Shown here: positions 1 to 7,265 of the stretch, in pieces | Layout: each line of letters begins with the position of its first letter | How positions within the stretch are numbered: position 1 is the stretch's first letter | Assembly (NCBI GenBank): GCA_013327885.1 | Contig: JABUMY010000009.1 | Span: forward strand, 182,423 to 246,422 | Source: Flavisolibacter longurius | Lineage (GTDB): Bacteria > Bacteroidota > Bacteroidia > Chitinophagales > Chitinophagaceae | DNA: 64,000 nt | Direction: 5' to 3' | Notes under the pieces: model-generated | Databases searched by the model: none | The model's input: only the letters and a program-made list of their open reading frames with translations | Told to the model about the DNA's origin: nothing | Program-made: the position numbers and the translations under genes

Positions 1-977
1 GTTTATGGACATCGAGCAATAAAATTTTATACGATGCGGATAAGGTGCTGGCTGCGGCCAGTGCGCTGCCGGATCAAGCTTATGCCAGCGGGTTGATTGG
101 CTATACCACCATTTTTAAGGCACTTGCCCTTGGCGACCTGGCTATGTTCTGGCAACAGGTGCCCGCCACAACCGGCAATGCGGTGCAGTTTGTGAACAGA
201 ACCGAAGGCTACACCCGGGCTATCACTGCAATTGATGCAGCCCTTACGGCCATCAATGCTGCGCCTATTTCAGCTACTTTTTTGCTGAACATACCAGCCG
301 GTGTAGACATTGTCAACACCTTGCAGGCCTTGAAAGCACGGTACTCGCTTTTCCTGGGAAATTACCAGCAGGCCCTAACGGCCGCCAATGCAGTGGACCT
401 GACAAAAAAATCCACCTTCAATTTCAACAACGTCAACCTCAATCCCGTTTTTGAAACATCAACCTCCACCAATAATGTGTATGGCATCACCGATGCGGTA
501 ACATTGGGATTGCCGGCAGGTTTACAGCCGGACGCTGCTGATAAACGGTTACCGTTTTATACAACAACGGCGTATGCGTCAAAGATTGCCGGCTTTGCCG
601 CCACGTCTTCTTCAGCCTATCCCATTTATCTCCCGGGTGAAATAACCCTGATAAAAGCGGAAGCCTATGCACGAATGACGCCGCCTGATCTTGCCAATGC
701 GCTGGTGGAATTAAATAAAATAATCACCAAAAAGGCGGCGAACGATCCCCTGGGTGTGGGTGCTGATCTGCCACCCATTGCCGGGCCCCTGACGCAACAA
801 CAAATATTAAATGAGATCTACCGCCAGCGCAGCATCGAGCTTTTTATGAGCGGCCTGCGGCTGGAAGACATGCGGCGGTTTGACCGGCCCGTAGCCGAGA
901 GGCGGCGAAGTTTCCTACCGTATCCTTTCCTGGAGCGGGACAACAATACCAATACCCCCGCCGATCCTCCGTTCTAA
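1..977 (+). CDS. SusD/RagB family nutrient-binding outer-membrane lipoprotein, 3' part
   Basis: The reading frame is open to the left edge of the window, so the N-terminus with signal peptide and lipobox is missing. Only about the last 325 residues are present. The C-terminal part carries the typical SusD signature, a NEIYRQRSIELFMSGLRLED segment followed by a short RRFDRP and a proline-rich NTPADPP ending. SusD proteins are surface lipoproteins that cap a SusC TonB-dependent porin and bind glycans or peptides. The partner susC gene would be expected just upstream, outside the window. A hairpin with a T-rich tail follows the stop codon, so this is the end of its transcription unit. The substrate cannot be told from this fragment. 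Confidence 0.88.
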   Translation, partial: LWTSSNKILYDADKVLAAASALPDQAYASGLIGYTTIFKALALGDLAMFWQQVPATTGNAVQFVNRTEGYTRAITAIDAALTAINAAPISATFLLNIPAGVDIVNTLQALKARYSLFLGNYQQALTAANAVDLTKKSTFNFNNVNLNPVFETSTSTNNVYGITDAVTLGLPAGLQPDAADKRLPFYTTTAYASKIAGFAATSSSAYPIYLPGEITLIKAEAYARMTPPDLANALVELNKIITKKAANDPLGVGADLPPIAGPLTQQQILNEIYRQRSIELFMSGLRLEDMRRFDRPVAERRRSFLPYPFLERDNNTNTPADPPF

Positions 978-980
978 TGG

Positions 981-1010
981 AAAAAGGCTGTCAGCAATGG
1001 CGGCCTTTTT
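981..1010 (+). terminator. Intrinsic terminator of the susD-like gene
   Basis: An 8-bp stem AAAAAGGC/GCCTTTTT (981-988 with 1003-1010) with a 14-nt loop starts 3 bases after the stop codon and ends in a run of T. Confidence 0.75.
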
Positions 1011-1137
1011 CTTTACTTCCGGAATCCATCTGAATGTGTACTATTGCAACCGGGCAAGGCCTGGCTGCTGAAAAATATTTTTAGGCTACTGCAACGTTAG
1101 CCGTTCTCCTGTTGTCAACACTTTGCAAGAACACAAA

Positions 1138-1695
1138 ATGGATGATCACTGGCTGGTTAGGGAATGCCTGAAAGGGAATAGCGCTGCGCAAAGGCAGTTC
1201 TATGAGCAGTTTGCCCCGCTTATGCTGGCGGTCTGCTATCGCTATACCAAATCCCTGGCCGATGCCGAAGACGTGCTGCAGGATGGCTTTATCAAAGCCT
1301 TTCGAAACATGCAGCAGTTCAAAGGTGAGGGCAACCTGGGTGGATGGCTGCGCCGCATTATGGTGACCACCGCCATTAATTTTCTGAAAAAAGAAAGCCG
1401 TTATCAAACCGATCTTGTTTTTGGCGATGAGCCGCTGCATGCGGTTTCGTCGTACGAACCCCATGTGCACCTGGAGGCAAAAGAACTGGCCGAATTGATC
1501 CGCCAGTTGCCGGCCGGGTATCAAACCATTTTTAACCTGCATGCAGTAGAAGGCTATACGCATGTAGAGATCGGGCAAATGCTGGGCATAAAAGAAAGCA
1601 CATCGCGAAGCCAGTATGCCAGGGCGAGGGCTTTGCTGATTCAATGGATTGAAAAACACAACAGCGACGTTAAAAACAGAACATATGCAAGGTAG
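1138..1695 (+). CDS. RNA polymerase sigma factor, ECF (sigma-70) family
   Basis: This 185-residue protein has the two-domain layout of extracytoplasmic-function sigma factors. Region 2 contains DAEDVLQDGFIKAF and binds the -10 element and core polymerase. Region 4 near the C-terminus, with GYTHVEIGQMLGIKESTSRS, is the helix-turn-helix that reads the -35 element. The ATG at 1138 is chosen because the upstream in-frame TTG at 1123 only adds five residues unlike the family. The stop overlaps the start of the next gene by 11 bases, which suggests translational coupling with an antagonist. Sigma factors of this group in Bacteroidota often control surface proteins and stress genes. The actual regulon is not visible here. 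Confidence 0.92.
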   Translation: MDDHWLVRECLKGNSAAQRQFYEQFAPLMLAVCYRYTKSLADAEDVLQDGFIKAFRNMQQFKGEGNLGGWLRRIMVTTAINFLKKESRYQTDLVFGDEPLHAVSSYEPHVHLEAKELAELIRQLPAGYQTIFNLHAVEGYTHVEIGQMLGIKESTSRSQYARARALLIQWIEKHNSDVKNRTYAR

Positions 1696-3112
1696 TTTTG
1701 AAAAAAAGGTTCAGGAAAAGCTGGATGAGCTGCGGCTCACGCCATCGGAACCTGTGTGGAAGGCCATCGAGAAGGAGATCAGGCCGGAGAAGCGCCGCCG
1801 GTTTCCGTTCTGGATTCCCTTTATCATTCTGGTGCTGGGTGGTGCTGCCTGGTGGATGCTGGGAACAAAGAATGAGGAGAACGCAATTGTTACCAGCACG
1901 CCTGCCGCCGTATCAAATAGAACAAACGAAGCCGCCAATAAGCCTGTGCCTTTATCAACTGAAACAAAACCTGTACAAACAACAACTACAACTGCTCTTG
2001 CTGAAAAAAACAACACCGAAATAAGTAAGCAAGCAACTTCGCAGGCAAATGGCTTTGATCAGCCAGGGATTGTAAAACCAATACGTGTAAACATCGCAAC
2101 TGGTCAAACGATTCTTTCCAATAAGCCGGAAGCAATCAATCCTTCAAAAGAGATTAGATCAGCAAGTGCCATCGAAGAAAATTCTACTTCTTCGAAAGAA
2201 AATACACCGGAAAACGTTTCGCCAACCGGTGTTGCAAAAGCAACAACGGTAACACCGGAAATGACTGTTGGTTCTCCTATTGAAACCAAAACTGGTGCGG
2301 TGGATTCGTTGTTAAACCGCAATGAAAAACCTTCCGATACTGCAACGGTGATGGTTACCCAAAAAAGGGATTCGCTGGTGGTGGCAAAAGATACGGTTGC
2401 GGCAAAAACAAAGTTGGCGTCCGCCAAAAAAGGCTGGCAAAAAACGGTTCTGTTCAATGTTGGCCGAAGCCAGTACACGGACTGGGAAGTGGGTCAAAAC
2501 TTGCGAGCAGACCTCAATTCGCCTGCACCCGGTTATAACAATGGGATTGGAGGCAATCCAAGCTCAGTCAACAGTGGTCTTGGCTTCCAGCTGGGTTTTG
2601 GGTTGAAAAAAGAGCTTCATTCCCGCTGGGAGATTTTCATTGGTTTACAATATGCCCATTACAGCACCAAAACAAAAGTGGGCGAATACAAAGCCATTGA
2701 TACGGCTGTGATCGTACCCAATGGAAACCTGGCGCTGCAAGGCTATTATAAAAACGCCAACCTGAAGGATTATGCCATCCGGTATGGCATACTGGAACTG
2801 CCGGTAAGCATCGGCTTTCGGCCGTTGGTGCGGCTTCCGCTGACCCTTACTGCCGGCGCTTCGTACGGACGACTGCTGCATAGCAATGTGCTGCAGTTTG
2901 ACCGTTGGGCTAATATTTATTACCGCGATAAGGAGGCCGTTAATAAGTCGCTCTTTGCGGGTTTTGCCTCGCTGCAATATACCCTGCTGAACAAGGCTGC
3001 CTGGCGCCTTGATGCGGGCCCGGTGGTGCAGTATCATTTCTCCAACCTGCACAGAAACAGCACCGACAAGCGCCTGTTTTTTGCAGGACTAAAAACCGCT
3101 GTTACTTTCTGA
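1685..3112 (+). CDS. Anti-sigma-like inner-membrane protein with C-terminal outer-membrane-barrel-like domain
   Basis: The ATG at 1685 lies inside the 3' end of the sigma gene; a longer reading from 1649 would run through the sigma coding sequence and is not favoured. The 475-residue product begins with a short charged cytoplasmic segment (about 1-39, with DELRLTPSEPVWKAIEKEI), then one transmembrane helix (about 41-59). A long Thr/Ser/Ala-rich linker (about 65-255) follows, then a region with the alternating pattern of an outer-membrane beta-barrel (about 260-475, ending TAVTF). The position directly after an ECF sigma gene and the short N-terminal domain suggest it holds the sigma factor at the membrane. 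The barrel part could sense or contact the outer membrane. This role is inference; no classic zinc anti-sigma HxxxCxxC motif is seen. Confidence 0.7.
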   Translation: MQGSFEKKVQEKLDELRLTPSEPVWKAIEKEIRPEKRRRFPFWIPFIILVLGGAAWWMLGTKNEENAIVTSTPAAVSNRTNEAANKPVPLSTETKPVQTTTTTALAEKNNTEISKQATSQANGFDQPGIVKPIRVNIATGQTILSNKPEAINPSKEIRSASAIEENSTSSKENTPENVSPTGVAKATTVTPEMTVGSPIETKTGAVDSLLNRNEKPSDTATVMVTQKRDSLVVAKDTVAAKTKLASAKKGWQKTVLFNVGRSQYTDWEVGQNLRADLNSPAPGYNNGIGGNPSSVNSGLGFQLGFGLKKELHSRWEIFIGLQYAHYSTKTKVGEYKAIDTAVIVPNGNLALQGYYKNANLKDYAIRYGILELPVSIGFRPLVRLPLTLTAGASYGRLLHSNVLQFDRWANIYYRDKEAVNKSLFAGFASLQYTLLNKAAWRLDAGPVVQYHFSNLHRNSTDKRLFFAGLKTAVTF

Positions 3113-3188
3113 TGCGGCGTGCAACGAAAGCACCAAGGTCGCTGTCAGGCATAAAACGTTTCCTTCCAACTAACACAAACAAAACTGT

Positions 3189-4451
3189 ATGAAAAAGATC
3201 CTTCGCTTACCGGCCGCAATCGTTGGTTGCGCCGTACTGCTTTTTGTGCTGCAAGGCTGCTTGAAAGACACGTTCCGCGAAACCTATACCATCTACATGC
3301 CCGTATTTAAATCGCTGTCGACGGTAAGGGCCGACATGAAAGGCGGGCCGGCACAGCCCTTGGTAAACACGGGCAAGCTGAATGTTTTTGGGAATTATAT
3401 CTTCCTGAACGAGATCAACAAAGGCATTCACATTATCGACAACACCAACCCAACTTCACCCAAAAACATTGCTTTTATTTCTATCCCCAACAACATGGAC
3501 CTGGCGGTGAAAGGCAATTATCTCTATGCGGATTCGTATTCTGATATCGTGGTGTTCGATATCTCATCACCCACCAATGTGCGACCGGTAAAATTCCTGG
3601 ACAATGTTATCCGCGACAAAAACCGCTATTGGATAACCAACCAAACAAACCCTGATTCCATTAAGGTGGTGGTGGATTACGTGGCAAAGGATACGGTCGT
3701 TTCCGGGTCGGAATACAAGCGCTGGAGCAATTGTTCTTCCTGCATGTATGCCAGCGCTGACCGAAGCGTGTTTTTCTCAACGGCAGCACCGCAAACCGGG
3801 GTAGGTGGCAGCACGTCCCGCTTTACCATTGTTGATGACTTTATGTACGCCGTTTCCAACAGCGAGCTGTATGCCATTAACATTGCTACAGGTGACAATC
3901 CGCAACTGACAGCAACAAAAAATATGGGCTGGAATATCGAAACCATCTACCCGTTCAAAGACCGCTTGTTTATTGGCTCCCGCACAGGCATGTTTATCTA
4001 TAGCTTGTCAAACCCTGCCAGCCCAACACAGCTTAGCCAGTTCACGCATGCCACCAGTTGCGACCCGGTGATTGCCGATGATAATTATGCTTATGTTACG
4101 CTGCGCACCGGTACCACCTGCAACGGCAACATCAATCAACTGGATGTACTGGATGTAAGAAATCTTTCCGCACCTGCCCTAGTCAAAACGGTGCAACTGG
4201 CAAACCCACATGGTTTGTCAAAAGACGGTGACAGATTATTTATCTGCGATGGTACGGCCGGATTGAAACTGTATGATGTGTCAACTCCCAATAATCCAAA
4301 ACTGGTGCAGGAAATAACAGGCCCCGAAACATTCGACGTTATTGCCATGGGCGGAAAGGCGATTGTGGTAGCAAAAGACGGCTTGTACCAGTATAGCTAT
4401 TCCGGAAACTCGGTTTCGCAGGTAAGCAAACTGTCCATTCAAAAAAATTAA
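3189..4451 (+). CDS. LVIVD-repeat lipoprotein
   Basis: The 420-residue protein starts with a lipoprotein signal whose lipobox is L21-Q-G-C24, so it should be lipid-anchored. The rest is built of repeated units such as GNYIFLNEINKGIHIID and GDRLFICDGTAGLKLYDVS. Each has the pattern of the LVIVD repeat, which folds into a beta-propeller-like array. Internal cysteines (N-C-S-S-C-M, TSC, TTC) could form disulfides in the periplasm or outside. It is followed 11 bases later by a small barrel protein in the same direction and is probably co-transcribed with it. The family is known for surface or periplasmic repeat proteins in Bacteroidota without a defined biochemical role. Confidence 0.85.
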   Translation: MKKILRLPAAIVGCAVLLFVLQGCLKDTFRETYTIYMPVFKSLSTVRADMKGGPAQPLVNTGKLNVFGNYIFLNEINKGIHIIDNTNPTSPKNIAFISIPNNMDLAVKGNYLYADSYSDIVVFDISSPTNVRPVKFLDNVIRDKNRYWITNQTNPDSIKVVVDYVAKDTVVSGSEYKRWSNCSSCMYASADRSVFFSTAAPQTGVGGSTSRFTIVDDFMYAVSNSELYAINIATGDNPQLTATKNMGWNIETIYPFKDRLFIGSRTGMFIYSLSNPASPTQLSQFTHATSCDPVIADDNYAYVTLRTGTTCNGNINQLDVLDVRNLSAPALVKTVQLANPHGLSKDGDRLFICDGTAGLKLYDVSTPNNPKLVQEITGPETFDVIAMGGKAIVVAKDGLYQYSYSGNSVSQVSKLSIQKN

Positions 4452-4462
4452 AAACACCAAAC

Positions 4463-5017
4463 ATGCGTATCGTATTGCAACTGGCTTTGCTGCTTATTTG
4501 TGTGCAGGCATCGGCCCAGGAAAAAGCACCGTTGTTCCAAAGTGCCGTGCAGGTGGGTTTGCTGGAAGGGGAGGAGGGAAGTGCCTTTCAACTGCAGACC
4601 GTACAAGGCTTCCATCTCAAAACATGGTTTGCCGGTATTGGCACCGGGCTCGATTATTACCATACCCGTACCGTTCCGCTTTTTGTTTCGTTGCGAAAAT
4701 CTTTTAGCGCTGGCGTGAAAACACCGTTTGTTTACCTGAACGGCGGTTACCATTTTCCATGGCTGCGACAACAGGATAAACTTTGGACTGAAACAAAGGC
4801 CAGCGGTGGCTTGTATTTTGATGCCGGGATCGGCTACCAGTTGCCGGTGATGAAAACATCGGCCCTGTTTTTTACAGCCGGTTTTTCGCAAAAGAATTTT
4901 CAAACGAGTACGGAGTACAGCTATTTCATCGACATCTGGCCACAGCCAGCGCCGCAACGTACCGTGTACGATTATAGCTTGCGTCGTCTGAGCATTCAAA
5001 CCGGCTTACGGTTTTAA
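4463..5017 (+). CDS. Small outer-membrane beta-barrel protein of unknown function
   Basis: The 184-residue product has a cleavable signal peptide (about residues 1-19, ending ASA before QEK). The rest is rich in alternating aromatic and polar residues and ends in the C-terminal phenylalanine typical of outer-membrane barrels (SIQTGLRF). The length would suit an 8-stranded barrel. It lies 11 bases after the LVIVD lipoprotein gene, suggesting a two-gene unit at the cell surface. Its last 12 bases overlap the end of the convergent queG gene. No specific family was recognised. Confidence 0.7.
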   Translation: MRIVLQLALLLICVQASAQEKAPLFQSAVQVGLLEGEEGSAFQLQTVQGFHLKTWFAGIGTGLDYYHTRTVPLFVSLRKSFSAGVKTPFVYLNGGYHFPWLRQQDKLWTETKASGGLYFDAGIGYQLPVMKTSALFFTAGFSQKNFQTSTEYSYFIDIWPQPAPQRTVYDYSLRRLSIQTGLRF

Positions 5018-5929
5018 GAATTTAAGGTTGCGCTGAATGCCTTTGTATCTGGAACGGCTAAGCGGGGAGTGTTTGAAGATCTTTCGGAAGGCTTCTTCGC
5101 TTAGTTCTTCCCATTCACGGGTGGAAAGATTCAGGATCTCGGGGATGGGTGTAAAGCCTTCTTCGTTGTGCGGCTTGCTGAAGCGATTCCAGGGACAAAC
5201 ATCCTGGCAAACATCGCAACCAAACATCCAGTTGCTGAACTTTCCCTTCATCTCATCGGGAATGATTTCGTCCTTTAATTCAATGGTGAAATAAGAGATG
5301 CATTTGTTGCCGTTCACCACTTTTCCTTCGCTGATCGCTTCTGTTGGACAAGCCTCGATGCAGCGCCGGCAACTGCCGCAATAATCCTTTGCAAAGGGAT
5401 CGTCGGGCTGCAATTCCAGGTCGGTTATAAGCGTGGCAATAAAATAAAACGAGCCACTCTCTTTGTTGATCAGGTTTCCGTTCTTGCCGATCCAGCCAAG
5501 GCCACTGCGTTGTGCCCAAGCCCGTTCTAATACCGGTGCCGAATCCACAAAGCCCCTTCCGCTGAACTGGCCAATCTGCTCCTGCAAGTCAGCCATCATA
5601 CACCGCAACTGGTTTTTTATGATCGTGTGGTAGTCGGTGCCATAGGCATATTTGGAAATCTTCAGCTCTGTTTCTGGCGTTTGTTCCGGGTAATAATTTT
5701 TCAGCAGGGTGATCACCGATTTGGCACCGGGAACAAGCTTGGTCGGGTCGATGCGCAGGTCAAAATAGTTTTCCATGTACTGCATCTTTCCATGAAGGCC
5801 TTTGTTCAGCCAGGCCTCCAGGCGGCGGGCATCTTCATCCAGCGGCGCGGCTATGGCAATGCCGCAATGGTCAAAGCCGGCCCGGGCGGCTGCAGCCTTT
5901 ACAAGTCGGGTATTTTGTTGTGGGTTCAA
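5006..5929 (-). CDS. queG: Epoxyqueuosine reductase
   Basis: QueG catalyses the last step of queuosine synthesis in tRNA, reducing epoxyqueuosine with a cobalamin cofactor and two [4Fe-4S] clusters. The sequence shows the two ferredoxin-like clusters, CGSCRRCIEACP and CDVCQDVCP, and the family core LERAWAQRSGLGWIGKNG. No ATG is available near the expected N-terminus. A TTG at 5929 gives 307 residues beginning (M)NPQQNTRLVK, which fits the family. The frame stays open upstream, but there it would translate the heptamer repeat into MPIAYCLLPIAY, an artefact. A perfect 7-bp hairpin (5933-5949, GCAGGTT/AACCTGC) sits immediately before this start and might influence initiation. The gene is on its own, with a convergent overlap to its left. 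Confidence 0.93.
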   Translation of the reverse strand: MNPQQNTRLVKAAAARAGFDHCGIAIAAPLDEDARRLEAWLNKGLHGKMQYMENYFDLRIDPTKLVPGAKSVITLLKNYYPEQTPETELKISKYAYGTDYHTIIKNQLRCMMADLQEQIGQFSGRGFVDSAPVLERAWAQRSGLGWIGKNGNLINKESGSFYFIATLITDLELQPDDPFAKDYCGSCRRCIEACPTEAISEGKVVNGNKCISYFTIELKDEIIPDEMKGKFSNWMFGCDVCQDVCPWNRFSKPHNEEGFTPIPEILNLSTREWEELSEEAFRKIFKHSPLSRSRYKGIQRNLKFLKP

Positions 5930-5986
5930 AATGCAGGTTCCAAACCTGCAAAATTGCGCTATTTGCTGTATGTAAGATGTGAAAAT

Positions 5987-6049
5987 GGTGAGTGGTGAGT
6001 AGGCAATAGGCAATAGGCAATAAGCAATAGGCAATAGGCAATAAGCAAA
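5987..6049. repeat. Tandem heptamer array upstream of queG
   Basis: Nine contiguous 7-bp units: two GGTGAGT, then AGGCAAT three times, AAGCAAT, AGGCAAT twice and AAGCAAA. The period is exact. The GGTGAGT word returns in reverse complement (ACTCACC) at 6136-6163 on the other side of a terminator, so the two arrays form inverted arms. Confidence 0.9.
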
Positions 6050-6071
6050 AAAAGGTGCATGGCAAGATATA

Positions 6072-6106
6072 AAAAAAACCTCCTGAACATTCAGAAGGTT
6101 TTTTTA
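6072..6106 (-). terminator. Terminator downstream of the serine-hydrolase homologue
   Basis: A run of A, then ACCTCCTGA, loop ACAT, TCAGAAGGT and a run of T form a stem of about 14 bp with one C-A mismatch. It is A/T-flanked on both sides, so it can work in either direction. On the minus strand it ends the gene at 6159-7196. Confidence 0.75.
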
Positions 6107-6135
6107 TTGAAAGTTTGTTGAAACAGGAGACACAA

Positions 6136-6163
6136 ACTCACCACTCACTACTGACCACTCACC
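6136..6163. repeat. Tandem heptamer array ACTCACC (x4)
   Basis: Units ACTCACC, ACTCACT, ACTGACC, ACTCACC with exact 7-bp spacing. The array overlaps the TGA stop codon (6159-6161) of the minus-strand gene, so repeat growth has reached the end of a coding sequence. Confidence 0.85.
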
Positions 6164-7196
6164 TCGGGACTTTGTCTTTCAGGTTATGGTAAACATCGGG
6201 GCGTTGTTCGCCGGAGAACTCTTTTGCCATCACTACCATCGCCTGTTTGCGGGTAAAGTCAACCACCGGCCACACACCGTTAAAATTAGGGAGCGTTAAG
6301 ATGTTGGCCGGGCTGCCGGGAGGTATGTTATTGTCAATAGCCCAACTGCCCAACGCAAAGGCATAACCTTGCGTGGTTTTTGGCAGCAACGCCGATTGTG
6401 GCGGCACCAGCTGCACTTTGCGCATATCCTGCACAGCCCCTTCGCTCAGGATCGGCTTGCCACCACCCTTGCCGCCATTGAGTAGCATCTGCAGGAATTT
6501 AGCAAAATCAGTTGCCGTGGATTTAGCACCATTGGCCGGGTTGGGTGCCGTTCCATCATCGGTAACAAAGCTTGTGTTGCGCATGCCCAATGGAACAAAG
6601 ATCCGGGTACGCATCAGTTGCTCAAACCGCTTTTTGGTCACCACTTCAGCAATACGGGCTACGATGACCATACCGTAATTGCTAAAGCGAAACTCTTCTC
6701 CCGCATTGGCGTGAATGTCTTTTTTGGCAATGTCCAGCACGGCTTCTTCCAGCATATTGAATTTGCTTTTTTCAAACAGCGCCGCCACTTTGAAGCCTTC
6801 CCGTCCAATGCCTGTTTGGTGTGTGAGGCAATGACGGATGGTGAGGTAGCCTTTGCGGTAGCTGTCGAAAATGGGCAGGTATTGCGTGATCTTATCATCC
6901 AGCGAAAGCTTTCCTTCATCTGCTAATTGCATAATAAGTGCAGTTGTGAACCACTGGCTGCTGGCGCCGATGGGGACCGGCGTTTTCGGTTGTACATCAC
7001 CGATATTTTTCTGGTAGATGATCGTATCGGCAGTGGTCACCGCTACGCTGATATCTTTTCCCAATAGCTTTTTGTTTTCTTCCAGTGCCTGGTCAAGTGC
7101 CGAAAACGAGCCCTGGGCGAAGACGGCCTGAAGAAATAACAGGAAAACCGCTACCATACTGGCTTTGAGGCAGTTGATCTTGAAAATAGCTGACAT
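6159..7196 (-). CDS. Serine-hydrolase (class C beta-lactamase/PBP-like) homologue lacking the catalytic motifs
   Basis: The 345-residue product starts at the ATG at 7196, giving a clear signal peptide (about 1-28, ending FAQ). A longer reading to 7364 is rejected because it crosses the clpB start region. The fold-defining landmarks of the beta-lactamase-related serine hydrolases are present: LADEGKLSLDDKI after motif 1, TIRHCLTHQTGI, and IFVPLGMRNTSF. However, the S-x-x-K motif position reads A78-S-S-Q81, the Y-x-N position reads F171-S-N173, and the C-terminal H-x-G region has no His-Gly-Gly. All three catalytic motifs are therefore altered, so it is probably not a hydrolase of the usual type and may bind peptidoglycan or peptide. 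It is transcribed divergently from clpB. Confidence 0.82.
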   Translation of the reverse strand: MSAIFKINCLKASMVAVFLLFLQAVFAQGSFSALDQALEENKKLLGKDISVAVTTADTIIYQKNIGDVQPKTPVPIGASSQWFTTALIMQLADEGKLSLDDKITQYLPIFDSYRKGYLTIRHCLTHQTGIGREGFKVAALFEKSKFNMLEEAVLDIAKKDIHANAGEEFRFSNYGMVIVARIAEVVTKKRFEQLMRTRIFVPLGMRNTSFVTDDGTAPNPANGAKSTATDFAKFLQMLLNGGKGGGKPILSEGAVQDMRKVQLVPPQSALLPKTTQGYAFALGSWAIDNNIPPGSPANILTLPNFNGVWPVVDFTRKQAMVVMAKEFSGEQRPDVYHNLKDKVPR

Positions 7197-7265
7197 AATT
7201 ACGGTAAATTTAGGATGGACTGTGGTTTGCTTATTGCTACAACGAACCCAAATAACGTTAATTGT

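Noticed and set aside
5930..6065. Long N-terminal extension of queG and a separate 64-residue frame reading MPxAYCLLPIAYC
   Set aside because: Both are translations of the GGCAATA heptamer array. The QueG family begins close to the TTG at 5929.
5987..6163. CRISPR array
   Set aside because: Units are 7 bp without spacers and no cas genes are present in the window; the other heptamer arrays fail for the same reason.
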